Positions 42,788 through 54,337 of a stretch of 64,000 nt of DNA are shown in pieces. Each line of letters opens with the position of its first letter. Position 1 is the first letter of the stretch. The notes below the pieces were generated by a model. The model made no database searches, had not been told where the DNA came from, and saw only the letters and a list, made by a program, of their open reading frames with translations. Origin of the DNA: Roridomyces roridus (Eukaryota > Basidiomycota > Agaricomycetes > Agaricales > Mycenaceae); contig JARKIF010000009.1 of NCBI GenBank assembly GCA_029378245.1, positions 1,550,001-1,614,000 of the forward strand, read 5' to 3'. Position numbers and translations under genes: made by a program.

Positions 42788-44518
42788 TCAAGTACGCAGG
42801 AAACCCTTCCGTCTGCCGGTCTGCGAGACATTAGCAAGCCGAGCTGTGAAAAGAAGAAAAGAAAGTTGCGCACCGAGTTCTTCTCTGGTGTGATTGGCCG
42901 GCCACTCTCGATTTTCTTCTTCTTGTCCTCGAGATCGGCACGTTGCTTCTCCAAAGCATCCTTCATCTCCTTGTGCCGGGCATACAGCTCCTCCTCCGAC
43001 TGCTTGAGCTTGGCCTCCTTTTCTTGCACCTTTTGTTGGAACACCATCTTCATCTCTGCCTCCATCTTGGCCAGCTTGGCTTCGTGCAAGACGCGCTCCT
43101 CTTGCATTCTCGCCGCCGGGTTGATCTCCTTGAAGACCGTCGAGTCCTGGGCGACACCCATGCTGACCAACTTCTCCGTTCGCCAGTTTTCGTACAAGAC
43201 GTCGTTCGTGTACTCCCTCAGCTCCTCCATGTACGTGCGAACGAGCATCTGCCGCAATTTGACAAAGTCGCAGTGATCCTCGTTATCCACCTCAACGACA
43301 CCCCAGGGGTATGCACGCCCACGGACTTCCCGACCATCGGGCGTCACGACGGCCTTGTCAGAGCCGACGATAGCGAAGGGGATTTTGCTGGCAATCTCTT
43401 CGGCCTCTGCGATGGTCTCTTCGTCCTCGTTGTCATAGGTCGGGGCTTGGAAGATGTGGATGTTGTGGTGAGCAATATCCGAAAGAATCTGGACGAAATC
43501 AGTTTGCGAGCGCAAGACGACCCGCATTGGCTAGACGCACCCGTTCTTTAAAGTCTGCAACCTCCTCATGGGTCATCGTGTCAGCCTTGGCGATGACGGG
43601 TATCAAGTTGACTTTGGTGTGCAGTCGGCGCATGAATTCAATATCAATCTCTTTTAAACTGGGGAGAAATTTAGTAGTCAATTTAGACGACAAGAAATTA
43701 GTTTACGAGTGGCCAGTGGGCTGGATGAAATATAGGCACGCATGGACTCGGTTGTCGACAACCTTGGTCCGGTTAACACGGTTCTCCTGCTCGAGGTACG
43801 AATCAAATCGCGACTCGATGTTCTCGACGATTGGTTTCCAGCTAAACGCTTTTTTAGCGGGCGAGTCAAGCAAGGACAAACGGGACGAACCTGTCGTCGT
43901 TGTTGACAAAGTCACCGAACCCTGGGGTGTCGACGACAGTGAGGTGAAGCCGTACACCGTTCTCCTCGATATCTGCACGTCGTTGAGCACAGGAAACGTC
44001 ATAATGGTTCAAGAAACTTGCCCGCGCCAATGCTCTCAATAGCAACCGTTTTGGGGCGCTCTGCGGAAGGCGGTAGGGGCTCTTTGGCCGGGTAGAGAGT
44101 GGTGTTGAAGAGGGTGTTGATGAGGGTGGACTTGCCCAGTCCCGACTCGCCTGGAGAGGAGATAAGAGGATGAAGCTAAAATGGTGTGATGCAAGCAGAG
44201 CGACGCACCGACGACCATGGCAGTGAACTGGAATCCCTTCCGGACGGACTTCCTGTGGACCTAGTTGGGGAGGTTGGCAACCCAACCAATGGGTTTTTTT
44301 GCGACTTGCCTGGTTGGGCAAATTAGCGAACCCCACATAGCCCATAAGCTTTTTGCGGATGATTCTATTGGGAGTTGGAGGTTGGAGGATTGTTGGATAG
44401 TAAGAGAGAGATGTGCGTACGAGGGGAGGGCGTTATGTGGCAAGGAGGGATTGGAGCCATTGGCAAGGCCATTCGGGGTGACGTCCCCATTTCCGGACGA
44501 GGAGTACGAGTCGGTCAT
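42788..44518 (-). CDS. Septin, Cdc3-like
   Basis: GTP-binding cytoskeletal protein that assembles into rods at sites of division and growth. After a short Ser/Asn-rich head ([13 protein letters not shown]) come the polybasic [18 protein letters not shown] and [12 protein letters not shown], the P-loop [15 protein letters not shown], the switch [13 protein letters not shown], the AKADTM specificity motif, the septin element ([25 protein letters not shown]) and a C-terminal coiled coil from [19 protein letters not shown] to [12 protein letters not shown]. Long C-terminal coiled coil and overall order favour Cdc3 over Cdc10; Cdc12 is the other option. Six or seven introns, the second of which (44309-44261) uses a GC donor. 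Stop 42790-42788. Confidence 0.88.
44261..44309 (-). other. GC-AG intron in septin gene, resembling upstream exon
   Basis: Donor CAG|GCAAGTCG, acceptor CAACTAG. The 49-bp intron joins LPNQ to VHRKSVRKG in frame. Its 3' part (GGGTTGCCAACCTCCCCAAC) resembles the exon just before it (GGGTTCGCTAATTTGCCCAA), and both copies are preceded by CGCAAAAA. Confidence 0.85.
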
Positions 44519-44766
44519 CTGGGGGAAGGGATGAAGGCCGGGGAGGAGGAGGAGAACCTTTCGAACGGAGGACGTGGTAAAGAGGCCTACACTGTATGTC
44601 CCTGTTGGGTAGTTGCCTATTACGACCATCCTTAGACTGGGCCGACCGGTTTTGGCCGTTTCATTTCCGTTCTCACTGGCCTCATGTAAGGCTCTATGCA
44701 GCCTCTATTGTACTCGCTCATGAAATAAGATGGAGAACCTAGGTCTGAAACTAGTACATTCACAAT

Positions 44767-46030
44767 TCATCCCAACTTCACCTCCAACCGGAATACTGCA
44801 CAGAATAAATCGTCGTCTTTTTTGAATGAAAAACTCACCATCCGGGCGGGCGTAGTGTCCCACAGAGTCCAAGTCGAATTTTCCGCGAATCACATCTTCC
44901 AAGTCGATCTCAGCGGTCAAGATACCCTCTTTTCCCAGCAAGGGGCCAGCAAGCACATTGCCTGGCTGTTTTCAGCGCCACGCAAAAATCGGAAGCATAT
45001 AACACCAACCTAATGGGCCGACAATGACGCTTCCACCTGCTATCATGCAGTTGTTGGGGTTGCGCTCTTCAGCATTGCCAACAGCGTGCCCATCGGGGTA
45101 ATGCTGCTCCTCGGCATACTACAGTTGATTAGCATGAGACACGAACACGTCGAGCGACATGCCTGGCACGCAGAGAGGACGAAACAACGCCCTTCGAGGG
45201 CTATGTGCACCATCGAGCTTTGCCACTGCGGCCGAGCATCGACAGTAGGAGCACACCAAATTTGCGTGCCCAAAGAGTAGTAGTGGGTCCGCACTGCAGA
45301 CATAAGAGTCAATTTGGGTACACTTGATACGACGCACGAAGTGGCATGTAATTCTCCCTGGAAATTCGTCAGCTACGTCGTGGAGTAAATAAGCCCGACT
45401 TGCCAACAAATCGCCGCAGACATTTTTGCAGAAAGGTCAGTTCCATCCTGCGAACGAAATGTGCGGTCGAAAACAGGCATTGTGGACCCATCCCCTTGGC
45501 CCCAGATGAGCCGCTGAGGCATCGTTCAGTCCTCAATGTTCCAAGCAAGCGCAGAAGCCAATCACCTCCATTCCTGTGGGCATCAACTTGCGATGCTTGC
45601 CGAGGTAGCCCTCTACCGGGTCGACGAAGAGGACGGTACAATAGAGAGTGCCGCCATCACGTTCGATGACGCCGACGACGAGAAAGATGGCCAGTCCTTT
45701 AGCGATGGCCTCGATGCGAGCTGTTGCAGGAGACGGGACCTCGATGGCTGCAGAATGATACCGAAGGAATTCCTCGCGGCCCTCAGGGGACCGGTCTCCA
45801 ACTACCGCACCGAACGTAGAGAACTTTGGATACCCTCCGATGCTAGTAATTTCAAGGAAAAGGCGCCCGACCGTGGAAACGACGACTTACAATGCCTCGG
45901 GAAAGACGGCAAGCTGAGCCTGGTCTTCTTTAGCCAAGCGGGCGAGTTGCTCCAATTTGTCCAGAGTCGCGTCCAGAGAGTATGCCTGCGAGCAGGTCTG
46001 AACAACCGACACTCGAATCTTTGAAGGCAT
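44767..46030 (-). CDS. Nitrilase-family carbon-nitrogen hydrolase
   Basis: Enzyme that hydrolyses nitriles or cyanide to acids or amides. It starts [20 protein letters not shown]. The Glu-Lys-Cys triad is visible: AVFPEAL (Glu), [12 protein letters not shown] (Lys) and AAICWENYMPL (Cys), the last split by a 46-bp GC-AG intron at 45403-45358. Other blocks are [66 protein letters not shown] and GSVIVGPLG, with [20 protein letters not shown]. The final exon gives VFRLEVKLG with stop 44769-44767. About 350 residues. Aliphatic nitrilase and cyanide hydratase are hard to separate by eye. Confidence 0.9.
45358..45403 (-). other. GC-AG intron at nitrilase catalytic Cys motif
   Basis: Donor TG|GCAAGTCG and acceptor TTTCCAG. 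Splicing makes the Trp codon of CWENY from TG plus G. Retention would add an in-frame stop within the intron. Confidence 0.82.
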
Positions 46031-46269
46031 CTTGCAAGTGCTTCTGAAAGTCACACCAGATTGCGCGGGTTATCTCATGATGCTGAGAAATTTTATCCCG
46101 GTGACCCCGACCGCGTGGAAGCGGCGCGAAATATTGAGGTTGTCGGTAATGCCTTGGAGGGGTGGTCACGGTCACGTCGGGCTTGGTGCCGCAACAAATT
46201 ACGTTATGATAGAGGTACATGAGCAGCGCCAAAGCAGCGCGCGACTTGAAAACTAATATTGAATGGAAT

Positions 46270-48157
46270 CTAAACCTTGACACGCTTCGTAGGAGATTCA
46301 GGCGTCTCGACCAATCCTCCTTCACCAACTTCCTCGATACCCCGCTTGCGGGCTGGACTCGCAGCCTCCGTGCCGACATCAAACTTGACGCGCTTAGCAG
46401 GAGGCTCAGACGTCGAGGGTTCGGCCTCGACTTCTTTAATACCACGCTTGCGAGTAGTCTCCGCCTCGACATCAGCAGCAGCCTTCACATGCGCCAAATC
46501 CTCGTCATCTTTTGTCACGACGATCTTGACCACCTTGCTCTCGTCCTCCTCATCATCATCCTCCGGCACATCAGGTCGTTCACCCTCCTCATCCGAGTCA
46601 TCCCCAAGATCAACGGGCACCCACTTGCGCTTGGTGCGGTAAACAAAAGTTCCACCAGGATGAATGACATAGTCACGCGGCTTGCTGGGCTTGGGGAACG
46701 CCGACGCAGGCCGATCGCTCTCGGTGCAACGCGAGAGCTCGGCAGCATACTGGTGCACAGTCTTGCCGGTGGGTGTACCCGTTAGAAGCCGGTATCCCGT
46801 CCAAGGCGCGTTCCAACCCCAAAGCGCGAAGGGGTAGACATCATACTGATGGTCTCCCTGGAGGAAAGGGGGCGGAGGAAGCCGCGAACGAGGTGGTTCA
46901 TCAACATCCACGTCGCCTGCCTTTTCTCTGTCGTGTTGCCGCATCCTATTGAGATGGTACGAATACTGTGCGTTTTGTGGATCGGCCGGATTTGCATCCT
47001 TGTACTTTTCCCAGGCAGTGAGCCGCTGCCGCGGCGTCAACCATTGTTCGTCCACTTTATCCCAGTCATTCGCGTCCTTGTCCAAGTGCCGCTTCTCCCT
47101 GCTATTCTGGAGACGGTACTTGCACAGCTCGTCCTCCTCGCGACACTTGGCAGCGGCTGCATCCTGACTACGGCACGAAAGGAACATCCTTTGTAGCTGT
47201 TTGTCGACAGAAGCCTTGCCCTTGTCCGACTCCGCGCGCATAGCCACGAGATTCTCGGGAGAAGGGACCCAGTGCGGATTGTGCATGGTGCGCCAGGGGT
47301 GAGGCTCGATGCCGAGCGTCAAGCGCCAGACGACGGCTCTGTCGTAGCGGTGAAGCTCCTCCAGGTCCATCTTGTTGTAGCGCGAAAGGTCGACAAGGTT
47401 GGGGGAAAGGGTCAAGAGGCGGCGAGTGATGACTCCGGGAATTGGGTTACAGCGGGGATTTTCGGATAGACGGTATTCGACTTGGAGGAGTGAGTTGGCC
47501 TGGTCGAACCATCCAGGGATGCGGTGTGTGTCGTATTTGGGGATATATGGTTTGTCCAGGGTGGGGACATGCAACTTGCCGCCTTTCCACAAGCTCTTGG
47601 GTATGGGCCGGAGGCACGGGTGAGGTTCCGTCCATTCCGTTGAAACGGACGGCATCGGTGATTGTTCAACGGGGTAGAAGAGGTTCTCAGCTGCTGGCGT
47701 CTCCGGGTTCGGGACTGAGAAGCAATTGTAAGCCACTTTCAAAGAGACAAGGAATCGACATACCGGGAGCCAGAGGTTGCGGATGAGTTGGATTGTTGTG
47801 TCCGGCTCTGTTTGGCGAGTATGCAAAGTCCCTGACTTTGATACCGGCAGACACCAGAGTGGCATGGATGTTCTCGGGCTCTCCGTGGTCCGGAAAATAG
47901 GTTTGGTACCCAGACTTGACTGCTGGCGCCGCGGCCGCAAGGGGTGGTGCTGTGGGGTCGGGTTTCGGAGGCGTCGCGTTGTATGGTAGAATATCGGCGC
48001 GGTCTGGTGCGACGGGGGTTGCCTCCTTGCGCCGCAGAAGAAGCTTTCCAGGAACCTTGGTAACGAGCAGGCTTTTGAAGCCGAAGCCCAGGAGCTTGAC
48101 TGTGCGCTGGGCGCCTCTCTTGACAGGGATTGGGATAGTGAAAGACGGAGAAGACAT
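46270..48157 (-). CDS. Unknown basidiomycete protein with duplicated C-terminal NLS motifs
   Basis: About 610 residues in two exons with one 48-bp intron near 47763-47715. Starts MSSPSFTIPIPVKRGAQ. The middle carries Trp/Tyr-rich segments (DTHRIPGWFDQANSLL, HRYDRAVVWRLTLGIEPHPW, DVYPFALWGWNAPWTGYRL) and a charged, Lys/Arg/Glu-rich helix (CREEDELCKYRLQNSREKRH). An acidic stretch (DDSDEEGERPDVPEDDDEED) precedes two copies of an RKRGI(K/E)EV ... KRVK unit; PPAKRVKFD is close to the Myc-type NLS. Nuclear location is inferred. I do not recognise a named domain. No frame breaks. Confidence 0.78.
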
Positions 48158-48837
48158 TGGGTGAAAATGTTCAAAGGGCGGCCATGCCCTTTATACTCCG
48201 GCTCCATTGTTCATAGCCTGGCTATTGTTTCCGCGGAGGGTCAAAGCGCACTGAAGCGGCCCAAGCGTGTTATTGTTTCCAAAGCGCTCATGCGCCGTAG
48301 CACCCGGATTGCGCGTACAGCACATGGCTTCGGTAGACCAACGGTAGACCAGACCTAGAACAAGACCTTGAGTCGATCGCGAGGAGACAAAGAAAGTTGG
48401 ACGTCCTGATTGGGACCTGTTGATGAACCACTCCCCGGCCCGGTACCGGCATCAATCTCTTTCTTCTCTCAACATCGAGTCCCCACATCGAGTCCGACAC
48501 ATTCCGGATCTCCTCTTTCTCTCGCTAAATATCTCCTCGTGCCTTCTTTGCGTCTATGAAATTTCATAACGGTTCAAGAGACTATTTCTGGTTGTTCGAC
48601 TCGGACTCCAAGACACTATTTCAATCCTTTGCGTACATCTGGCACTTCTCTGTAGAAATTCCTCAGTCTTTTCGGCCCTCCGTCGGACATGAAACTGGGG
48701 ATTTCCAACCGGGCCGACGGTGGGGGACCCCGGATTTGTGACGCCGGATTATCTTTTAAGCAGCGAGATGGCCGCGGATAAACGACGTTACGAACTCACT
48801 TCGTCCCTGCAAAAGACTTCCATGCATCGGATCCCCC
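48158..48837. other. Divergent intergenic region
   Basis: 680 bp between the starts of the unknown NLS protein and the MCT-type transporter. It includes a small direct repeat (CATCGAGTCC at about 48474 and 48486). No gene or clear core promoter seen. Confidence 0.5.
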
Positions 48838-50510
48838 ATGCTTGCCATGTCCGACTCCCTCTCGATCGCGGAAATACAACCAGGGCTACCAGCTGAGGCC
48901 ATCCTCTCCTCCTCCCCGCAGCCCCAGGGAGATCCTGAAAAGACCGCGTCCGACGAGGAAAAAATCGAATGGACGTACCCTGACGGCGGTCGAGGATGGC
49001 TAGTTGTCTTGGGGTGCTTCATCATGGCCTGTACCTGCATGCAAGTACTTGTCGCATTCACCATCCTTTCTTCAACTCTTACAGGGGCTTTGGACTGGTC
49101 TGGGGCGTTTTCCAAGATTACTATCATACCCATGGCAGATTCGCAAACACGAGCTTGAGCACGCTGAGTCTAGTCGGCGGCACATTTTCTTTTGTGAGAG
49201 TCTTGGTTCTTTTCCTCAACTTGTTTTGAAGCCTTACAGTGCATGAACTGTGCTGCGTACTTCTTTGGAGGCCTAGGCGAGCGATAGTAAGCTTCCATTC
49301 CCTCAATCTATTTCTCATTTGACGCGACCCAGTGGTTACAAGGTCTGTATACTCGTTGGATCCAGGGACCTTCTCTCACTGTTCCCAGAGGATGATAGCT
49401 CTGAGCTCCCTTCTCGGCTACCTATGTCTCCTGGCATCGGCGTTCGCCACCAAGCTGTACCAGATTTTCCTTTTCCAGGGTTGCCTGCTCGGACTCTCCT
49501 TCGGTATCGCCATGCCGCTCTATATGTCGCTACCTTCCCAATGGTTCCTGCGAAAACGAGGCCTCGCGACAGGAATCGCAGTTTCAGGTGCCGGCCTTGG
49601 TGGCGGCGCCGAATCTCTTATCGTCCGTGCCCTGTATGTCCTTTTTTTTGGTGCCGATGCAGCTATTCAATGGTCATAGACTCTCTAAATTGGGTTACCG
49701 CAACACCATACTCATCTTTGCCAATATGTATGCAGTACTATGGGTCGTCGCGTGGTTCATGATGGCTGAGCGGCACGCCGCGGGGTACGCTGACCTGAAG
49801 AAACGCTGGCTCCCGCGTATTCGCGGCCCAAGTTTCTATAGTATCGCACTAACAGTATTCTTTGGAGTCTTCGGGTACCTCAGCCCCTACTATTTCATCA
49901 CGACATACGTGAAGAACAAAGTTCCGACGCTTGACCCCAATTCGATCCTTGTCGTCGTTCCACTTGTAGTCATGAACGTATCGGGTGGCATCGGCCGCAT
50001 CCTCGCTGGCCGCCTCGCTGACCGCTTCGGCCCCATTAACATGCTCTTCGCAACCTTTTTCCTTGGCGGCCTCTCCCAACTCATCCTCTGGACTTTTGCA
50101 GCCAACTCTTACGGTTCCATCCTCGCGTTCGGCATCATCTATGGCCTCGTCGGGAGCTGGTTCATCTCCCTCCTCCCCGTCGTATGCGCGGAGCTCTTTG
50201 GTACGGATGACCTTGCGACGATCACTGGCTTCATGGTGCTTGCCAATTCGCCTGGTGTGTTGAATCCTCTTTGGTTGTTTTCATCTTATCGATACTGCGA
50301 TCAGGGCAACTTTCCGGAGCCTCAATCGCAGGCGCTGTATATGCAGCCTCGGGATGGCATGCCGTTTCGATTTATGGTGGAGTCTGTATGTTGGTTGGGT
50401 CTTTTTGCGTCTTGTATGGTGCGCACTGACTCAAAGACATTTCTGCCTCTGCTTACAATCTTACTGTAGCCCGCTTTTCCTACGACAAGCGCATATGGGC
50501 CAAAGTTTGA
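48838..50510 (+). CDS. MFS transporter, monocarboxylate transporter (MCT) type
   Basis: A 12-helix permease. The cytosolic N-terminus ends in the family motif YPDGGRGWLVVLGCF, the [D/E]G[G/S][W/F][G/A]W signature that marks MCT-like fungal transporters. Later blocks are GLVWGVFQDYY, SLVGGTFSF, YFFGGLGERYGYK, GCLLGLSFGIAMPLYM, SQWFLRKRGLATGIAVSGAGLGG, SGGIGRILAGRLADRFG and GGLSQLILW. The last exon gives VLYARFSYDKRIWAKV with stop 50508-50510. Six or seven introns. The start at 48838 is followed by a second ATG at 48847. Substrates in this family include monocarboxylates, riboflavin and others; not decidable here. Confidence 0.88.
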
Positions 50511-50586
50511 CCCATAGTTTTTTGCACGCGGGTCTACCAATAGATGCGTGGTGTATAATATGTAGAATGTAGAATGCATAAAATCA

Positions 50587-52394
50587 TCACAGCGAAATGT
50601 GGTCCAGCCCCTTCCACCGTGTTTCCAAGCTCAATATCCTTGCCAGTCGCGCATGGTTCTCCACTTGGAAAGTCCGATGAGGGATACTCTCTCCTGGAAT
50701 TGGCCTTCAGAAGAGTTCCACTGGGAAAAAAATTGAGACATACCGTCCACGCTAATGTAGCCAGTACGTTCCAACGGGGTACACCGATATGCCTCCACCT
50801 TGTAGTAATAGCTCACCGGTAGTCGGATGAACCGTCCCTCCTCCTGACCCTCCATACTCTTGAAACTCTCCATCACAGACATGGGTGGTGCCATAACAAC
50901 ATCAATCAGCCCGTCGTTCTTGGCGAGCGGGAAGATCATACTATCCCGCGCAAGCCAGGGCATCTTGCCCGCGACGGCAGATTGGACCCGGGTGCGGAAG
51001 GTATGCCAACCCGGAGCCAGCGGTGCCTCCAGCTTATCATGTATCGTCCCCAATGGCATCGGGGCGTCCGTCGTACCAAACGCAAGTGGTGGCATGGGCA
51101 TTGACGGAGAACCTGGCGCGTCCTTGGGCTCTGGAGAACGCACGGAAGATTGTTGGTCCATGTTGTAGTCGTCCACCATGACCCGCTTGTCGCTTTCAAC
51201 GACCTTGAGCGTAATCTCCACTTCGTAGGTCTTCTTGGTGATTATACCGTACAGGTATCCCAGCACGAAACGAATTCCGCCAACCCACCGCATCCATTCT
51301 GTGCCCATATCCAAATCCGCCATGATACCCACGGCCTGAGACAAGAAGCTATATATCCGAGTGTCGCCCTGAGTAACGGAACATACGTCCAGCGGCAGCG
51401 GCCGGCCTAAAAAAGCAGTCACTCAGACTGCAAGATTCGCGCGAGACGAAGTACACACCTTTGATAGCGTTCAGAGCCCCGTAAGCCACGTCCAACACTT
51501 TGCCCGGGCCCATGATATTGACGCACAAGGCATTTCCACTTCCCGCTGGTATAGGCGCTATGGGCGTGCGCAAGGCCGTGGCCGCGTCCGGCCGGTTTGC
51601 CAGGCCGTTGATCAGCTCGTTGACGATACCGTCGCCAGAGACGGAAACCAAAGCATCGTATGCCGTCAGATCTAACGTCCGCGCTATATTGGTTGCGTTG
51701 TCCGGTGAAGACGCAGGCCCAGTGTCTACTCTCGTGAGGCAGGGGAAAAAAAATAAGAAAAAAACCACATACATCGGACGGTCAGGATGCACCCTGCAGC
51801 ATTGAATATGGGCTCTATCGTCTCTTCCCACAGCTTCTTTGCCAATCCCTGACCACCATGAGGGTTGATCACTGCAAGGAAACGCCGCCGGGGGGATATA
51901 TCTGTGCAACCAGTCATACAAAAACGATTCCTGAGCGATGCAAGGCTTACCTCTGTACGCCTGCCTCTGTATTTCGGACACCCACTTGAGTATCGCGCTT
52001 CCCGGCACAGATGACACGTCCGTTGATATTTGGCGCAACAGAAACGGGCCTTTGGTCGATGAGGAGAGGTACGAAAAGTCTAGTATGCTGCGTCCTGTCG
52101 GGGTGAAGGACACGCCTGCGAATAGTACATGCAGAAAGGGGACATCTTCAGAGCCTGGAGGAAGAGGTTCATTTCCGCCGAAATTCAGAAAAGAAAAGGA
52201 CCGACTGGTGCTTCGAGCAGCTGCAGACTGTGTTAGTAAAATCAGGAGTCTATCGAGTCCTCACATCCTGCATGCACTACAACGCGCACGCCGGCGTCAA
52301 CGAGGGTCAAGGTGATCTGTTTGCCATCTTGAGTTATGATGAGCTCTTGGTCGTCGGACATGTGTGCGGTATCGTTCAGTTCCAGCGAAGACAT
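50587..52394 (-). CDS. Sphingoid long-chain base kinase (sphingosine kinase type)
   Basis: Lipid kinase of the DAG-kinase catalytic fold that phosphorylates sphingoid bases. The start MSSLELNDTAHMSDDQEL leads, over several exons, to NPHGGQGLAKKLWEE (nucleotide loop), ALVSVSGDGIVNELINGL (the SGDG catalytic motif) and PIAPIPAGSGNALC. Then DVCSVTQGDTRIYSFLSQA, GIMADLDMGTEWMRWVG and RFVLGYLYGII give the C4-C5 regions. An insert of about 100 residues rich in Pro, Ser and Met (around 51050-51170) precedes the C-end DGLIDVVMAPP and VEAYRCTPLE, finishing with VENHARLARIL and stop 50589-50587. Equivalent to yeast Lcb4/Lcb5. Seven or eight introns. Confidence 0.9.
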
Positions 52395-52609
52395 TCGCTC
52401 GTATCGTGCTGCTCGCGAGGTAAATGGCCAACAGGAAGACAAACAGGTGCGGATGGCGTCCATGGTGGTAAAAGAGCAAGGGCTGCTGCGCAGCTGGCAG
52501 TGACAAGCAAAAAAGCCATATGGGCCAAAGCCGCCAAAAAGGGATTAACACAAGCTCCCTTCCGTACACGGTCCCGTGGAACCCAAGGCCCAAGCATCTC
52601 ATTTGAGTA

Positions 52610-53462
52610 TTAAGAAAGTACATATTTCTGGCGACGTTTTGGAATCCATTCGATTGGGAAATCGAGTATGGATGGGCGGGCAAGTACACGGCCACGAGTG
52701 TGCTCCCCCTTTCTCGCTTTCCGCGCTTTCGAGTAGACATGTCGCATATCCACCGGCACGTCCTTCAAATCGTGGTTGGCGTTCTGCAGCGACATTGAGC
52801 AGCGAATGGGGTTGAAAGGGAAAGAGAAAGACCCACATTGGCATGGGTAACTAGTCGGTCCAAGGTATCACTAGCCCACTTGAGGTTCATTGCCGGCTTG
52901 GGGAAATCCTCGCAAGAAATCTTGATGTACCCGTTCTGCCATTCCTCGAGGCCGCTTATACCGCCATCCGTCGGAGGGTGGGGTGTCCATCTCGGGCCAG
53001 CGAGGACTTTTATGCGATGAACGGCATCCTCGTCTTTCAGAGGCAACGAATCGACTGCGACGACAATCACGCGTTTCGCAGTAATCGGATGCTCCTCCCC
53101 GGCGTAGTTGACAGACCGAACGACCAAAGGCGTCTCGGGGGCAAGCTCGAACGGTTTGCGATACGCTTGAACAGCAATGAACCCACCACTTCTAGTCGTG
53201 GCAGAATGAACTCACCGACGAGTTTTGGCATTTCGTGTTCTATTAAACGAAGATAGTATAGCACTTGGCGCTGCTCTTGCAGCATTAAATGTCCGAGAGC
53301 CGGGGTATCATCGTCGCGGAAAGGTTCCTCCAGCAGGTCGGAGTAAAACTCGGTGTCATCGTCGCTAATGGTGATATTTGAGGGCCCGGCGACGGAGCGA
53401 GCAGCGAGAGGAACGCTGCGGCGGACACTGCGTAGAGCGCTTGTGGCTAGACGAAAGGACAT
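52610..53462 (-). CDS. Mitochondrial small ribosomal subunit protein mS35 (Rsm24)
   Basis: Mitoribosomal small-subunit protein. N-terminal presequence MSFRLATSALRSVRRSVPLA, then an acidic segment. The conserved core is TPLVVRSVNYAGEEHPITAK, VVAVDSLPLKDEDAVHRIKV, LAGPRWTPHPPTDGGISGLE and WQNGYIKISCEDFPKPAMNL followed by KWASDTLDRL. The final exon reads DVPVDMRHVYSKARKARKG and RPSILDFPIEWIP, with stop 52612-52610. Introns at about 53215-53168 and 52848-52795. It diverges from the DUF866 gene with only 42 bp between start codons. Confidence 0.9.
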
Positions 53463-53504
53463 GAATGAAATTTCGATCAACACTGCCACCTGCTTTCTAC
53501 CGCG

Positions 53505-54275
53505 ATGAAGCTGCTACTCGAAATCAAAGGTAGCGGTGACCCCCTCGCGCTATCGGACACTTGACGACTTTACAAGCCGAGCTGGAGAATATTACCAGCC
53601 TTGAGCCGCTCGACAACAACTTCACATTCTTCTTCCAGGTTCAGTGCACATCTTGTAGAGAGGTCCATCCCGGATGGGTCACTGTGAACCGTCATGTATG
53701 CTTTGCCTGCTGCTCTCCTACTCTTCCTCAATATCGGCAAAGGAACAAGTCGAACTCTCCGGCAGTAAGGGTGCCACCGCTCACTTTGTCTGGCGCTGCA
53801 AATTTTGTATGCTTCTCGCGCATCGGATGAATTGCCTTGCCCACCGCCTGCACCACAGGCAAACGTGAAAGCTCGGCCAAATTCGTTGAGGCGTATCCCT
53901 TCCGATCCTACGAATCAGAGAACGCCCAGTTCGAGCCGCTACTCCAAATCGAGTGCCGGGGTGCGTTTTCGCGAACAACTAAATTACGACCCCTCTGCAT
54001 CTTCTTCCAGGCCTCGAATTCGTTGGTTTCGATCCACGGGTCTGTCCGGCACTTTCTTCGCTTTTCGTTTACTGAACAAGGCACAGGGCATATGGAAATG
54101 CAAGGGGACAACGGGGACGGTGTTTCCCGAAGTGGATCTTACAGAAGGCGAATGGAATGACTACGACGAGAAAGTCAGTGCCCTTGCAACATCCTTTTCA
54201 GATTTTTTACACTAGCTCTAGGCTGCACTTCCTGTCAGTGTGTCCGATATCGAGAGTCGCTGGGGAAAGGCTTAG
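53505..54275 (+). CDS. DUF866 / UPF0587 family zinc-binding protein
   Basis: Homologue of human CZIB (C1orf123), a small zinc-binding protein of unknown role. Two CXXC pairs are present: QCTSCREVHPGW and RCKFCKRES, the second assembled over an intron; together they form the zinc site. Other landmarks are LKAELENITSL at the start, GSKGATAHFVWRC, LLQIECRGLEFVGFDP and EGEWNDYDEKAALPVSV. Introns at 53533-53576, 53697-53744, about 53809-53859, 53951-54000, 54037-54077 and 54174-54221. Stop 54273-54275. About 165 residues, the family size. Seven exons in 770 bp is dense even for this genome. Confidence 0.9.
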
Positions 54276-54337
54276 TTTGAATGTGTATTACGACTCGGAT
54301 CACCGTGTACTCGTGTACTCTTCCACCATCTACCACA

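Noticed and set aside
47687..48207. Apparent frame switch near the N-terminus of the unknown NLS protein
   Set aside because: A 48-bp GT-AG intron joins ...LAPV to PNPETPAAENLF in the first frame, so no frameshift is needed.
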